Below, piece by piece: positions 24,517 to 32,537 of a stretch of 36,890 nt of DNA. The stretch's first letter is position 1. Every line of letters starts with the position of its first letter. Made by a program: the position numbers and the translations under genes. This stretch comes from Clostridia bacterium (GTDB taxonomy: Bacteria; Bacillota; Clostridia; Oscillospirales; CAG-382): assembly GCA_017531625.1 (NCBI GenBank), contig JAFXKQ010000058.1:1-36890 (forward strand), given 5' to 3'. The notes below the pieces were generated by a model. The model saw only the letters and a program-made list of their open reading frames with translations, was not told the origin of the DNA and did not search any database.

Positions 24517-25830
24517 TTACTTTTTGATCTGATCGCAGAGTGCGTCAAGGTATTCTTGAAGCATGTCGTCAGAAACCTCAGTACCGTCAGCCTTAGCGGT
24601 AATGAGAGGAGTGATAAGGCTGCCCATGGGAGTCCAGTAGTTACCGGGAACGCCCTTCTGAGCTCTGTTGTACTGACCCTGTTCAAGAACTGCGGAAATA
24701 ACAGCATCGTTCTTAACAGCTTCCATTTCAGCAACCTTCTTGTTTGTGGGGCCGAAACCGCGAACTTCGAATCTCTTAAGCTGATTCTCTTCATTGGTGA
24801 GCCACTGAGCGAGCTTGTGAGCTTCGCCCTTGTTCTTGCTGTAACCGTTTACGCCGATGAGCTTGTAGCCCATGTAACCGCTAAGCTGAACGTCACTACC
24901 GCCTATTTTAGCGGTGGGGAGCTTGCAAACGCCCATGTCATCACCGAGGAGTTCCTTAACGGTAGCAGCGTTCCAAGTACCGCTGATAGCAGCAGCAGCT
25001 TCACGCTTACCGCTTGCGTCGGGAGTGAAAGCAGCGATAATTTTGCTGTCGTCAGTCTGAGCAACAAGGCCATCGCGAGCGATGTAAGCGCGCAAAGACT
25101 TCATAACATCAAGACCGGCGGGATCGTTGTAGTTGATGCTTACAGCTGTTTCAACCATAGCTTCGTTGTAGGTTACCTCGTACTTGAGGTCGGGGTTAGC
25201 AAAGAAGAAGCTGGAAAGGTACCAACCGTCATCGTTGAGCTTGAAATGAACGTTCTTGCCTGCTGCTTCAGCAACATCAAGCATGGTATCAAGGCTCTTG
25301 AGATCGTCTGCGTTAGTGAAAACGCTCTTGTCGTAGTAAACGAAGTAGCAGTTGTCACCTGTATTGGGGTAAGCATAAAGCTGATCTTCACCGTTGATGG
25401 TGAGAGTAGCCGCATCAATACTGCCGGCAGTATTGACCTCTTTAATGTTAGTTTCGATTTCGCCGCCTATACGAGCGAGAGCGCCGCCGGCGTAAAGCTT
25501 GTTAATCTGGTCGCTGGGGAAGCTGAACACGTCAGGACCTGCCTGAACGTCGTTAAGAACCTTGTCAGCAGCATCGCTTTCGCTCTGAACGCCGAAGAGG
25601 AACTTGTAAGTGTTCTGGGGATTAGCCTGAGCATAAGCGTTGCACATTTCTTTGAGCATTTCCTGGTCTTCCTGTGCGCCCCAAACGGTAAGGGTGTAGC
25701 TCTGACCCTGTGCAGCGGAAGCGTCGCCTGTGGAAGAGGTGTCGTCGCCGGAGCCGCCGCAAGCTGCGAATGCACCGCAAACCATGATTAAAGAAAGAAC
25801 AAGTGCCAAAATTTTAGTGTAAGACTTCAT
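24517..25830 (-). CDS. Maltodextrin-binding lipoprotein of ABC importer
   Basis: The protein has 437 residues, a signal peptide with lipobox AFAAC (Cys24) and then a short Ser/Asp linker. The mature part is a family 1 solute-binding protein with YTLTVWGAQEDQEMLKEMCNAYAQANP at the start, VFSFPSDQINKLYAGGALARIG, and a MalE-like C-terminal half (GVNGYSKNKGEAHKLAQWLT). It captures maltodextrins at the membrane surface and delivers them to the permease pair encoded next. AGGAGG precedes the ATG. A terminator-like hairpin lies between it and the upstream starch-binding protein. Confidence 0.95.
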   Translation of the reverse strand: MKSYTKILALVLSLIMVCGAFAACGGSGDDTSSTGDASAAQGQSYTLTVWGAQEDQEMLKEMCNAYAQANPQNTYKFLFGVQSESDAADKVLNDVQAGPDVFSFPSDQINKLYAGGALARIGGEIETNIKEVNTAGSIDAATLTINGEDQLYAYPNTGDNCYFVYYDKSVFTNADDLKSLDTMLDVAEAAGKNVHFKLNDDGWYLSSFFFANPDLKYEVTYNEAMVETAVSINYNDPAGLDVMKSLRAYIARDGLVAQTDDSKIIAAFTPDASGKREAAAAISGTWNAATVKELLGDDMGVCKLPTAKIGGSDVQLSGYMGYKLIGVNGYSKNKGEAHKLAQWLTNEENQLKRFEVRGFGPTNKKVAEMEAVKNDAVISAVLEQGQYNRAQKGVPGNYWTPMGSLITPLITAKADGTEVSDDMLQEYLDALCDQIKK

Positions 25831-25842
25831 AGATAACCTCCT

Positions 25843-25876
25843 AAAAAAATTGGGGCGGGGCTTATGCCCTGCCCCA
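25843..25876 (-). terminator. Intrinsic terminator or attenuator between starch-binding and maltodextrin-binding genes
   Basis: On the minus strand a GC-rich stem (TGGGGCAGGGC / GCCCCGCCCCA) with an ATAA loop is followed by ATTTTTTT, ending just before the AGGAGG of the next gene. Since no promoter is apparent between the genes, partial read-through is expected, making the first gene the most abundant. Confidence 0.85.
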
Positions 25877-25909
25877 TTCGGAATCTAATATTTGCTATTT
25901 ACAGAAAAA

Positions 25910-27403
25910 TTATTCAGCAACTACGCTAGCCGTACCGGTAGCGATGTCAAGGCTTACATTGTAAGTGCCGAGGGGGAGATAGAAGTTGTCGCCTTCGGTA
26001 GCGGGATCAGCGTACCAATCCTTGATGCCGAGTTCGGAACCGAACACAACCTTAACAGCCATAACGCCGGGTTTGCTCTGAGCAACCATCCAGTTGTAGT
26101 CAGCAAGGCCGGTAGCGTCATAAACTTCGAGTTTGCCGGTTGCAACGCCGTCAACAACCTCAAGCTTGGGGGAAACGCCTTCTTTAACTGCGAAGTTAAC
26201 AGCGTTGCCTTCAGCGTCGAGGAGAGTACCTACAACGTAGTAATCGCAAGCCTGAACAGCGATGCTGTTGTCAGCAACGGTGTACTTAATAGCGTATGTA
26301 CCTGCGGAGAGGAAGATGTTAGCCATACCGCCGTCAACGCCGTAGTCGGAACCGCTGATGTGGTTGATGAGCTTGATAGCAGCGCAAACTTCGCCGGAAG
26401 CGTTGTTTTCGTCAGTTGCAGTCCAATCTGCGTAATGATCTTCGGTGATGGTGATGAAGCCACTCCAAGTGGTCTTGTCTTCGGACTCAGCGAGAGCAAA
26501 GGTCTTGTCGTCATTTGCCCATTCGTTAACTGTACCGTAAACGTACATTTCGTGGGTCTGAGTCATGGGCTCGATCTTTTCGATGAGCTCGAACTGAATT
26601 TCATTGTAAGAGATGCTGTTGGGGTAAGTGATAAGAGTGATCTTGTACTTACCGTCGTGACCCTCGTTGAGGATAGCGTTCCAGCTTACAGAAGTGTTGT
26701 TGTTTTCGTCGCCGCCGATGAACACAACTTCGCCGTCTGCGTTCTTAACTTCAGCGTACTTCTGATCTTCAGCAGTAACTTCACCTTCAGCGGGCTTGTT
26801 GGGGTTAATGCCTGCAGCGTATTCGCAACCTGCGAAGCCGCCGATACCGAACTGGCCATCCCAGCTGCCGTCGTGGCAGATCTGGAAACGGTCGCCTGCG
26901 AACATTTCGATTTCGATGGTGTAAACGTTCTTATCGGTGATGGAAGTATCCTTGGTCATCTTAAGGTTTTCAGCGCTTGCTGTGTGATCCCAGCCGCTAA
27001 CCTTCATAGAACCGCTACCTGTACCGATGAGGTAGTATTCGGTAGTATCTTCAACATAAACTTCGCTACGGAAAGCAGCGAAAATGTCAGTATCAGCTTC
27101 AACTGCAACAGCAAAGTCAAACGCTGTGCTGCAGCTTGCTTCTGCAAACCAGCCTGTGAAGGACTTGTCTGCAACTTCGGGAGTCCAAGAAGTAAGAGTT
27201 GTGCCCTTAGCAACCTGTTCTTCCTTAAGAACTTCAGAACCGTAGTACCATGTAACGGTAACGTTTTCGGAATCAGCTACGCTTTCATCAACGGAAGCGT
27301 CAGCAGAGCTCTCGTCCTTAGAATCGTCGCCGCAAGCCGCAAAAGAGGTCACGGTCATAACAAGAACGAGCAACAATGCGATGATAGATAAAAATCTTTT
27401 CAT
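25910..27403 (-). CDS. Surface starch-binding lipoprotein with three SusE/F-like modules
   Basis: The protein has 497 residues. The signal peptide ends in lipobox SFAAC (Cys24), followed by a Ser/Asp-rich linker. At about 45-115 an InlB B-repeat-like domain is visible (VTWYYGSEVLKEEQVAKGT, KSFTGWFAEASC). Three beta-rich modules follow, each beginning with a similar strand: YYLIGTGSGSM (about 120), MYVYGTVNEW (about 287) and YYVVGTLLDAEG (about 385). This plan resembles the starch-binding modules of SusE and SusF. I start at the ATG with GAAGGAG 7-8 nt upstream. It is the first gene after a consensus promoter and probably captures starch on the cell surface. Carbohydrate binding is inferred; no enzyme motif is seen. 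Confidence 0.8.
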   Translation of the reverse strand: MKRFLSIIALLLVLVMTVTSFAACGDDSKDESSADASVDESVADSENVTVTWYYGSEVLKEEQVAKGTTLTSWTPEVADKSFTGWFAEASCSTAFDFAVAVEADTDIFAAFRSEVYVEDTTEYYLIGTGSGSMKVSGWDHTASAENLKMTKDTSITDKNVYTIEIEMFAGDRFQICHDGSWDGQFGIGGFAGCEYAAGINPNKPAEGEVTAEDQKYAEVKNADGEVVFIGGDENNNTSVSWNAILNEGHDGKYKITLITYPNSISYNEIQFELIEKIEPMTQTHEMYVYGTVNEWANDDKTFALAESEDKTTWSGFITITEDHYADWTATDENNASGEVCAAIKLINHISGSDYGVDGGMANIFLSAGTYAIKYTVADNSIAVQACDYYVVGTLLDAEGNAVNFAVKEGVSPKLEVVDGVATGKLEVYDATGLADYNWMVAQSKPGVMAVKVVFGSELGIKDWYADPATEGDNFYLPLGTYNVSLDIATGTASVVAE

Positions 27404-27530
27404 AAATGTTCTCCTTCCCAAAAATTGGTTTAATGAGTTATCTATGGTACACGGCGATGCCGCAATACCCTAAAAATTACATAGCGACAGCGAGGTCAAG
27501 TTTTATCTCTCTCCCCGCTGTTGCACACCT

Positions 27531-27559
27531 ATTATAAATTAACAGTAAATAATTGTCAA
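27531..27559 (-). promoter_or_regulatory. Perfect consensus sigma-A promoter of the starch operon
   Basis: TTGACA (27554-27559), 17 nt and TATAAT (27531-27536) on the minus strand match consensus at every base. The leader of about 120 nt contains inverted ACAGCG/CGCTGT arms near 27486-27523, which could form an operator or hairpin. A perfect promoter implies tight control by a repressor not encoded in the window. Confidence 0.92.
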
Positions 27560-27638
27560 TACATTCTTTGAAAAAACGGAGTAATGGTAAATTTTACGTA
27601 GCGTTTTTTGTGCACTTTGCTAATTTATTAAAAAACAA

Positions 27639-30335
27639 TCAGCTCTTTACGTAAACAAGAACTCCGACGGAAGGAACCGTAACAGCACCGCTGTCTGTGC
27701 TCAGGATTTCAGCCCCTGCGACTTTTTCGTTAGCAACAAGGTTCCACTCGCCATCAAGCTCGTAGTTTACCGTCTCCTCTGTTGGGTTAATAAGAACGAG
27801 AGCGTAATCCCCCATGTGGTTGTCAAACAGCGCAGTCATTCCGCCGCCGTCAAGGTCGCCGAACTTGACATTAACGTTACCCTGGCCTTGGAAAACGCTG
27901 TAAGCCTTACGCATTTCAATAAGCCCCTTGTAGTAGAGCATGGTTTCGTACTGCAAACTACCTTCTTCAAGAACTTCCCAGTCAATGTTGTTTATCTCAT
28001 CGCCGGACTTGTAGCTGTTTTCGTCTCCGTCCTTGGTTCTGAGCATTTCCTCACCCGCCTGCATAAAAGGCGTCCCCTGAGAAATCATCAGGATGGCAGC
28101 GCCGAGCTTGTTCATAGCTACTCGCTCTTCATCGCTGTTTTCGGGGTTGGAAAGAAGAAGCTTATCCCAAAGTGTGTTATTGTCGTGTGCGCTCATGTAA
28201 TTAATTACAGAAGCCTTTTTTACCTGCCAGCCTGCCGCATTGCCGACGCCGCCTGCTATGCCAAACTTAACCTTTGAAGCGGTGGAAACCCAATCGCCGC
28301 TTATGTAGCCCTTCGAAGCTTTGTCAAAAACACTGCCCTTAAGTCCGTCACGTATCGCATCGTTGAAAACCGCTACGCTACCCGCCGCTCCCTCGGAGGC
28401 GATGATGCGGCTTATGTTGCTTTGGTTAGCCTGAGCGCTGCCGTCAATGGTGCTGCCCATCGTCCAACCTTCGCCGTAAATCAAAGCGTTGGGGTTGATT
28501 GCGTGAACCGCTTCTTCGATGAAATCCATGGTTTCCAGATCGTGAAGCCCCATGAGGTCGAAACGGAAGCCGTCAAGCTTGTACTCTTCAGCCCAGAAGC
28601 TGACGCTGTCGATCATAAACTTTCTGAACATGTAGCGTTCGGAAGCCGTGTCGTTTCCGCAACCGCTGGCACTTGAATTAGCTCCCGATGCGGTGTAGCG
28701 GTAGTAGTAATAAGGTACTATGCGATTAAACGAGCTGTTAGCGTCATAGGTGTGGTTGTAAACAACGTCCATTACCACGCCGATTCCCGCTTGATGGAGG
28801 GATGCTACCATCTGCTTGAACTCGTTAATTCTGACCTCACCGTTAAATGGGTCGGTGGAATAACTGCCCTCGGGCACATTGTAATTTTTGGGATCGTAGC
28901 CCCAGTTGAAACCGCTGTCGGGATTAGCCTCGTCAACCGTAGCGTAATCGTAAACAGGGAGAAGATGAACGTGAGTAACACCAAGCTCCTTGAGGTAATC
29001 AACCCCAACGCTTACACCTTCGCTGTTTTTAAGTCCTGTTTCTGTAAACGCAAGGTACTTGCCCTTGTACTTTGAATCCTCGATTTTGTTACTGAAATCT
29101 CTTACGTGTACCTCCCAGATAACAGCCTCGGTGTATTTGTCAGTACCTGCCGAGTACTCCTCGTTCCAATTATCGGGATTTGTAAGGGAAAGATCGACCA
29201 CCATGCTGCGGTCGCCGTTAACCCCTGCGGATTTGGCATAAGGGTCGGTGGCGGTCTGCGTACCTACGGAAGTTGTCACGGTGTAGGTGTAGTAAGTGCC
29301 GTGTCCGCAGTCCTTTTGCGTGTGAACCCAAACACCGCCGTCTTCCTTAACCATCTCAACGGATTCAAAAGCTTCGCCGCCGTTGCCTGCTTCGTAAAGA
29401 TTAATGACAACCTTTGAAGCGGTAGGAGCCCACACCTTGAAAGTAGTGCTGTCGCCGTTGATTACGGGGCCTAAGTCATCACCGTCATAAGTGTAGTCGG
29501 CAATAAACTCTTCGCTGTCAAAAATCGCTGTGGGCACAATCGGCTTTCTGCCGTAACCTTCAATTTCGATTTCGTAGGTTTTAGAAAGTTCAAGTTTCTC
29601 GCCGAGAGTAACGTTACCTATGGTAACCTCGTTATCAAGACTGCTGAGGGCAAGAACGGGAATCTCGCGTTCGCCGTCATAAACCTTTACCTGATCAAGA
29701 GAAGTGAGTCTTACCTTAGGAGTAACACTGTATTGCACCGTATCAAAGGCAACAAGCCCCGCAATGCTGAAATGTTTAATCATGGTTAAAGTTTTGCCTC
29801 CGTCCTCGCTTGTGTACTGAGAAGCGTCACCGCTTTTGAGGTAAATCACCGTATCCTCGCCGGTTATGACCGCAAAGCGGTCCTCTGCGTAATCCTTCGT
29901 AGCCGTTCCCCAGGAATTACCGCCCGGATCGGAACAGCCGTATCTTACGATAAAACCAACCTGCTCTATTCCAACGGGAACGTTGACAACAGCCTTAGCA
30001 CCGTAGTCACAAGGGTGCAGAATGTAACCGCTGCCTTCTTTTCCGTCCCACCAGATCCAAACGTCGCTGTCCTCGATCACGCCGGGGTACGACCAATAGA
30101 ACGTGAGCTGATTGAAGCCCTCTTCCTTTTCAAGGGTGTACTCTTCACCGTTTGAACCCGAAACCTCTGCTCCCTCTGAATCATCGGAACCTTGGGATGA
30201 GCTGTCGGAACCGTCCGAAGCTTCAACGGCGGAAGAATCCGACGCACCGTCATCTTCAGGCGATGAACACGCAGTAAAGCAAAGGCTCAAAATCATCAAA
30301 ATGCTTAAAACGAACGATAAAGTGCGTTTTTTCAT
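27639..30335 (-). CDS. Type I pullulanase lipoprotein (GH13) with CBM41 and CBM48
   Basis: The protein has 898 residues. Signal and lipobox end at FTAC (Cys23), followed by a 40-residue Ser/Asp/Glu linker. A CBM41 domain lies at about 75-175 (LTFYWSYPGV, VWIWWDG), then Ig-like and CBM48 regions (TTFKVWAPTASKVVINLYE at about 297). The catalytic domain has the type I pullulanase signature FNWGYDP, nucleophile Asp593 in DGFRFDLMG, acid/base Glu622 in YGEGWTM and Asp718 in SAHDNN. It cleaves alpha-1,6 branches of pullulan, amylopectin and glycogen at the cell surface. I start at MKKRTLSF, which has AAGGA upstream and lies just after its own promoter. The 235-nt gap to the operon promoter downstream makes it a separate unit. 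Confidence 0.94.
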   Translation of the reverse strand: MKKRTLSFVLSILMILSLCFTACSSPEDDGASDSSAVEASDGSDSSSQGSDDSEGAEVSGSNGEEYTLEKEEGFNQLTFYWSYPGVIEDSDVWIWWDGKEGSGYILHPCDYGAKAVVNVPVGIEQVGFIVRYGCSDPGGNSWGTATKDYAEDRFAVITGEDTVIYLKSGDASQYTSEDGGKTLTMIKHFSIAGLVAFDTVQYSVTPKVRLTSLDQVKVYDGEREIPVLALSSLDNEVTIGNVTLGEKLELSKTYEIEIEGYGRKPIVPTAIFDSEEFIADYTYDGDDLGPVINGDSTTFKVWAPTASKVVINLYEAGNGGEAFESVEMVKEDGGVWVHTQKDCGHGTYYTYTVTTSVGTQTATDPYAKSAGVNGDRSMVVDLSLTNPDNWNEEYSAGTDKYTEAVIWEVHVRDFSNKIEDSKYKGKYLAFTETGLKNSEGVSVGVDYLKELGVTHVHLLPVYDYATVDEANPDSGFNWGYDPKNYNVPEGSYSTDPFNGEVRINEFKQMVASLHQAGIGVVMDVVYNHTYDANSSFNRIVPYYYYRYTASGANSSASGCGNDTASERYMFRKFMIDSVSFWAEEYKLDGFRFDLMGLHDLETMDFIEEAVHAINPNALIYGEGWTMGSTIDGSAQANQSNISRIIASEGAAGSVAVFNDAIRDGLKGSVFDKASKGYISGDWVSTASKVKFGIAGGVGNAAGWQVKKASVINYMSAHDNNTLWDKLLLSNPENSDEERVAMNKLGAAILMISQGTPFMQAGEEMLRTKDGDENSYKSGDEINNIDWEVLEEGSLQYETMLYYKGLIEMRKAYSVFQGQGNVNVKFGDLDGGGMTALFDNHMGDYALVLINPTEETVNYELDGEWNLVANEKVAGAEILSTDSGAVTVPSVGVLVYVKS

Positions 30336-30372
30336 AATCAATAAGTCCTTTCTAAGCTTTTTTATCTTAACC

Positions 30373-30401
30373 ATTATAACATCAAAACCAAAGTCCGTCA
30401 A
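30373..30401 (-). promoter_or_regulatory. Sigma-A promoter of the pullulanase gene
   Basis: TTGACG (30396-30401), 17 nt and TATAAT (30373-30378) on the minus strand lie about 40 nt upstream of the start codon. I see no clear catabolite-response element next to it. Confidence 0.9.
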
Positions 30402-30422
30402 CTTTCAAATTTTACAAAAAAA

Positions 30423-30692
30423 CGCCACTGAGCTTCCCGGCGGCGGCAAGATGATGACAAATTCGTCATCGTCTTGCCGGACTGCTGAGAAAGCGTGCAG
30501 ACAAGACGAACCGAGGCGAGAGCCGTACTAAGCACTGCAAGCCAAGGTTCGTTTTGAACGAAAAAACAAGGTGAAATGCAGAAAAATCGGGGGTTCCCCG
30601 ATTTTTCAACTTTAAATCAATAAATTTATTTTTCTTTTTCGTGCTCTGTGCCTTTGTCATCGGTCTGACCGCCACTAGAAAACTCAGTGGCG
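30423..30692. repeat. Structured intergenic element with 10-bp terminal inverted repeats (MITE-like or RNA)
   Basis: CGCCACTGAG at 30423-30432 and its exact reverse complement at 30683-30692 bound 270 bp with no credible gene. Inside are a 15-bp hairpin with one wobble (30444-30458 with 30465-30479), a stem ACGAACC/GGTTCGT (30506-30552), TTCGTT/AACGAA (30548-30562), an 11-bp terminator-like stem (30582-30606) and CCGCCACT/AGTGGCGG (30669-30693). Flanking target-site duplications are not evident. It could be a non-autonomous mobile element or a structured RNA. Confidence 0.5.
30582..30606. terminator. Bidirectional terminator within the structured element
   Basis: AAAAATCGGGG (30582-30592) and CCCCGATTTTT (30596-30606) form an 11-bp stem with a GTT loop and T-runs on both strands. 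It can end minus-strand transcription coming from 30701-32298. Confidence 0.85.
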
Positions 30693-30700
30693 GCAGAATG

Positions 30701-31204
30701 TTATTTATCTTCAGCAGCCGGAAGCAACTGTTCCTCAAAACGTTCGATTTTTCTTACCGTAAATAAAGCAATTACCGAAAGAAAAATGTCGGTCAGTGAA
30801 AGGAAAACCAAAGAATAAACGGTTTTTAAAGAGTTCATTATCTCATCGGGCCCAATCGCTTCACTAACGAGGACCAAAACAATAAAAGCAACGCTGAAAG
30901 CGAATGTAAGTACCGAAGCAAGGAATCCGCCGACGAGAACGGTACTTAATGCCTTTTTATTTTTCTCCCCTGCCCCGAAAACACTGATAAGCCTGCCTTT
31001 GCGCCTGAGGTCTGCGGTTTCAAGGGCAAAAAGCGCAACTAAAATCAATGCAAAAAGGCAAAAAACAGAAAGTAACGAAAGACTCATTTTGTCTGTGAGG
31101 AATCCCATGGAAGTGTTTTGAGAGGTAATCACCGCAAACACAATAAAAACTACGGATAGAACGATGTTCACATGAGCAGAAATTTTAAGTGCATTCAATC
31201 TCAT
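30701..31204 (-). CDS. Small membrane protein of unknown function
   Basis: The protein has 167 residues with four predicted membrane helices (about 10-30, 40-62, 88-112 and 125-150), a basic loop after helix 2 (TADLRRKGRLISVFGAGEKNKK), and a polar C-terminus (RKIERFEEQLLPAAEDK). I do not recognise the family. AGGAG precedes the ATG, and only 8 nt separate it from the NAGPA-domain gene upstream, so the two are probably cotranscribed. Confidence 0.75.
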   Translation of the reverse strand: MRLNALKISAHVNIVLSVVFIVFAVITSQNTSMGFLTDKMSLSLLSVFCLFALILVALFALETADLRRKGRLISVFGAGEKNKKALSTVLVGGFLASVLTFAFSVAFIVLVLVSEAIGPDEIMNSLKTVYSLVFLSLTDIFLSVIALFTVRKIERFEEQLLPAAEDK

Positions 31205-31212
31205 TCCGACTC

Positions 31213-32298
31213 CTATTCTGCGACAAAAATGATGTCGCTTACGTCACGCCCACCCTGTGTAGGACGGTTCGCAACCTCGTCACCGAAGGTCATCATCGAA
31301 GTTTTTCCGCCGTCAAGGTTGTAACCCGAAACACAACCGTGCTCCGCAAGAAGCTCGGAAAGCTGTTCAAGCGTCGCGCCGCGGGAATAACCCTCCTGCC
31401 TGCCGTCAACAACAACAAAGCAGTAATGCCCCGGCTCAAAGTAACCGATGGCAGTTCTGGGATTAATTCCGGAGATGTCACGGTTTCCGGTAAAGCTCTC
31501 AATGGCAGAGCCATCCTCGTTAAGCAAGGCGGGGCCGAAATTCCAAGCCTGGTAGGCGCCGTTGGCGCAAACCTCATCAATGTCAAACTCGCCTTCCAAG
31601 TAGGTTTTCATCACGCCGTCGGAAAAGATAACACAAACGTCATCGGTGGCTGTTTCACGGTAAACCGTGCCGTTTCTGATAACCACACCTCTTCGGTGAA
31701 TCCCGTAGTAGTCACCGTTTATCGCAACTACTGCGCTGTTTTTGGTGGCCATTTTCAACGTTTCTTCGTTGATGCTCTGCCCATAGGTATCATAAGCGAA
31801 GGCGGTTTTCAAATTTGAAATGTGCCTTACGTAAACGTCCGCAAAGTAGTAGCACATATCGCCGTTGACATTGTTTTCAATCTTGTAGAGATTAACAATG
31901 ACATTTTCACCGGCGTAGCTCTTGTAAGCGTCCTCGTCCACGGAAGCGTTTTCAAAAACGGAAGTGAAATCTCCCTTTTCTGCGCTCGCCTCCGACTGTT
32001 CTTCGGTTTCTTCGCTTTCAAGGCTCTCTGCATTCTCTGTGCTTTGTTCGCTTGCTTCAATTGTCTCGCTTACCGAGTCGGATTCCTCAAATCTCACGCT
32101 GTCTGACGGTTCGTCCGAGCTGTCCTCCCAACCCAAATCAACTTTTGAAAATTCTCTGTCGCTGTAATCAACCACCCTTACATGATGGAAATACGCGAAG
32201 GTACAAAGAGTAATTCCAATGGCAACGGCATCCAACAGTATTATCAGCCAAAGGGGAAAAAGCTTCTTTGTTTTTTTGTTTTTTTGTGATTTCTCCAA
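31213..32298 (-). CDS. Phosphodiester glycosidase (NAGPA) domain protein
   Basis: The protein has 361 residues: a membrane helix (about 14-38), an acidic Ser/Glu linker (about 50-110), and a C-terminal NAGPA domain (about 140-360). Landmarks are VVAINGDYYGIHRRGVVIRNG, INPRTAIGYFEPGHYCFVVVDG, and NLDGGKTSMM, matching the NLDGG(G)SS(T)M motif of the family. Relatives act on phosphodiester-linked sugars, such as teichoic-acid or exopolysaccharide components. Translation likely starts at TTG with GGAGA 9 nt upstream. It is divergent from a glycosyltransferase/GtrA fusion, suggesting envelope-glycan metabolism; the substrate is unknown. Confidence 0.88.
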   Translation of the reverse strand: MEKSQKNKKTKKLFPLWLIILLDAVAIGITLCTFAYFHHVRVVDYSDREFSKVDLGWEDSSDEPSDSVRFEESDSVSETIEASEQSTENAESLESEETEEQSEASAEKGDFTSVFENASVDEDAYKSYAGENVIVNLYKIENNVNGDMCYYFADVYVRHISNLKTAFAYDTYGQSINEETLKMATKNSAVVAINGDYYGIHRRGVVIRNGTVYRETATDDVCVIFSDGVMKTYLEGEFDIDEVCANGAYQAWNFGPALLNEDGSAIESFTGNRDISGINPRTAIGYFEPGHYCFVVVDGRQEGYSRGATLEQLSELLAEHGCVSGYNLDGGKTSMMTFGDEVANRPTQGGRDVSDIIFVAE

Positions 32299-32344
32299 AA
32301 AAATTCATCTCCGTTTAATCTGTATTGCTTATAAGATTACAGTA

Positions 32345-32353
32345 AGTATAACA
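32345..32353 (-). promoter_or_regulatory. Extended -10 promoter of the NAGPA-domain gene
   Basis: TGTTATACT on the minus strand gives an extended -10 (TGn-TATACT). No good -35 is visible, so it may depend on the extended element or an activator. Confidence 0.5.
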
Positions 32354-32411
32354 TACAATTTTATAATTTAGCTTAAATTTCCATAAGAAAAATAAATTTT
32401 TTTATTTTTGC

Positions 32412-32439
32412 TTGAATTAAAGTAAAAAAGTGCTATAAT
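32412..32439 (+). promoter_or_regulatory. Sigma-A promoter of the glycosyltransferase gene
   Basis: TTGAAT (32412-32417), 16 nt and TATAAT (32434-32439) with a TG extension just before the -10. It is about 100 nt upstream of the start and back-to-back with the NAGPA promoter. Confidence 0.82.
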
Positions 32440-32537
32440 TAGCTTGATAAAAAGCAACTTTCGGCATAATAAACAGCTTACAACGGCCAAATAGAGCGCC
32501 GAATACTGTGTGCTCTTTTCAGCGAGGTGTGACTCAA

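Noticed and set aside
30466-30738. 90-residue minus-strand frame across the structured element
   Set aside because: It has no ribosome binding site, overlaps the end of the membrane-protein gene and crosses several strong hairpins.
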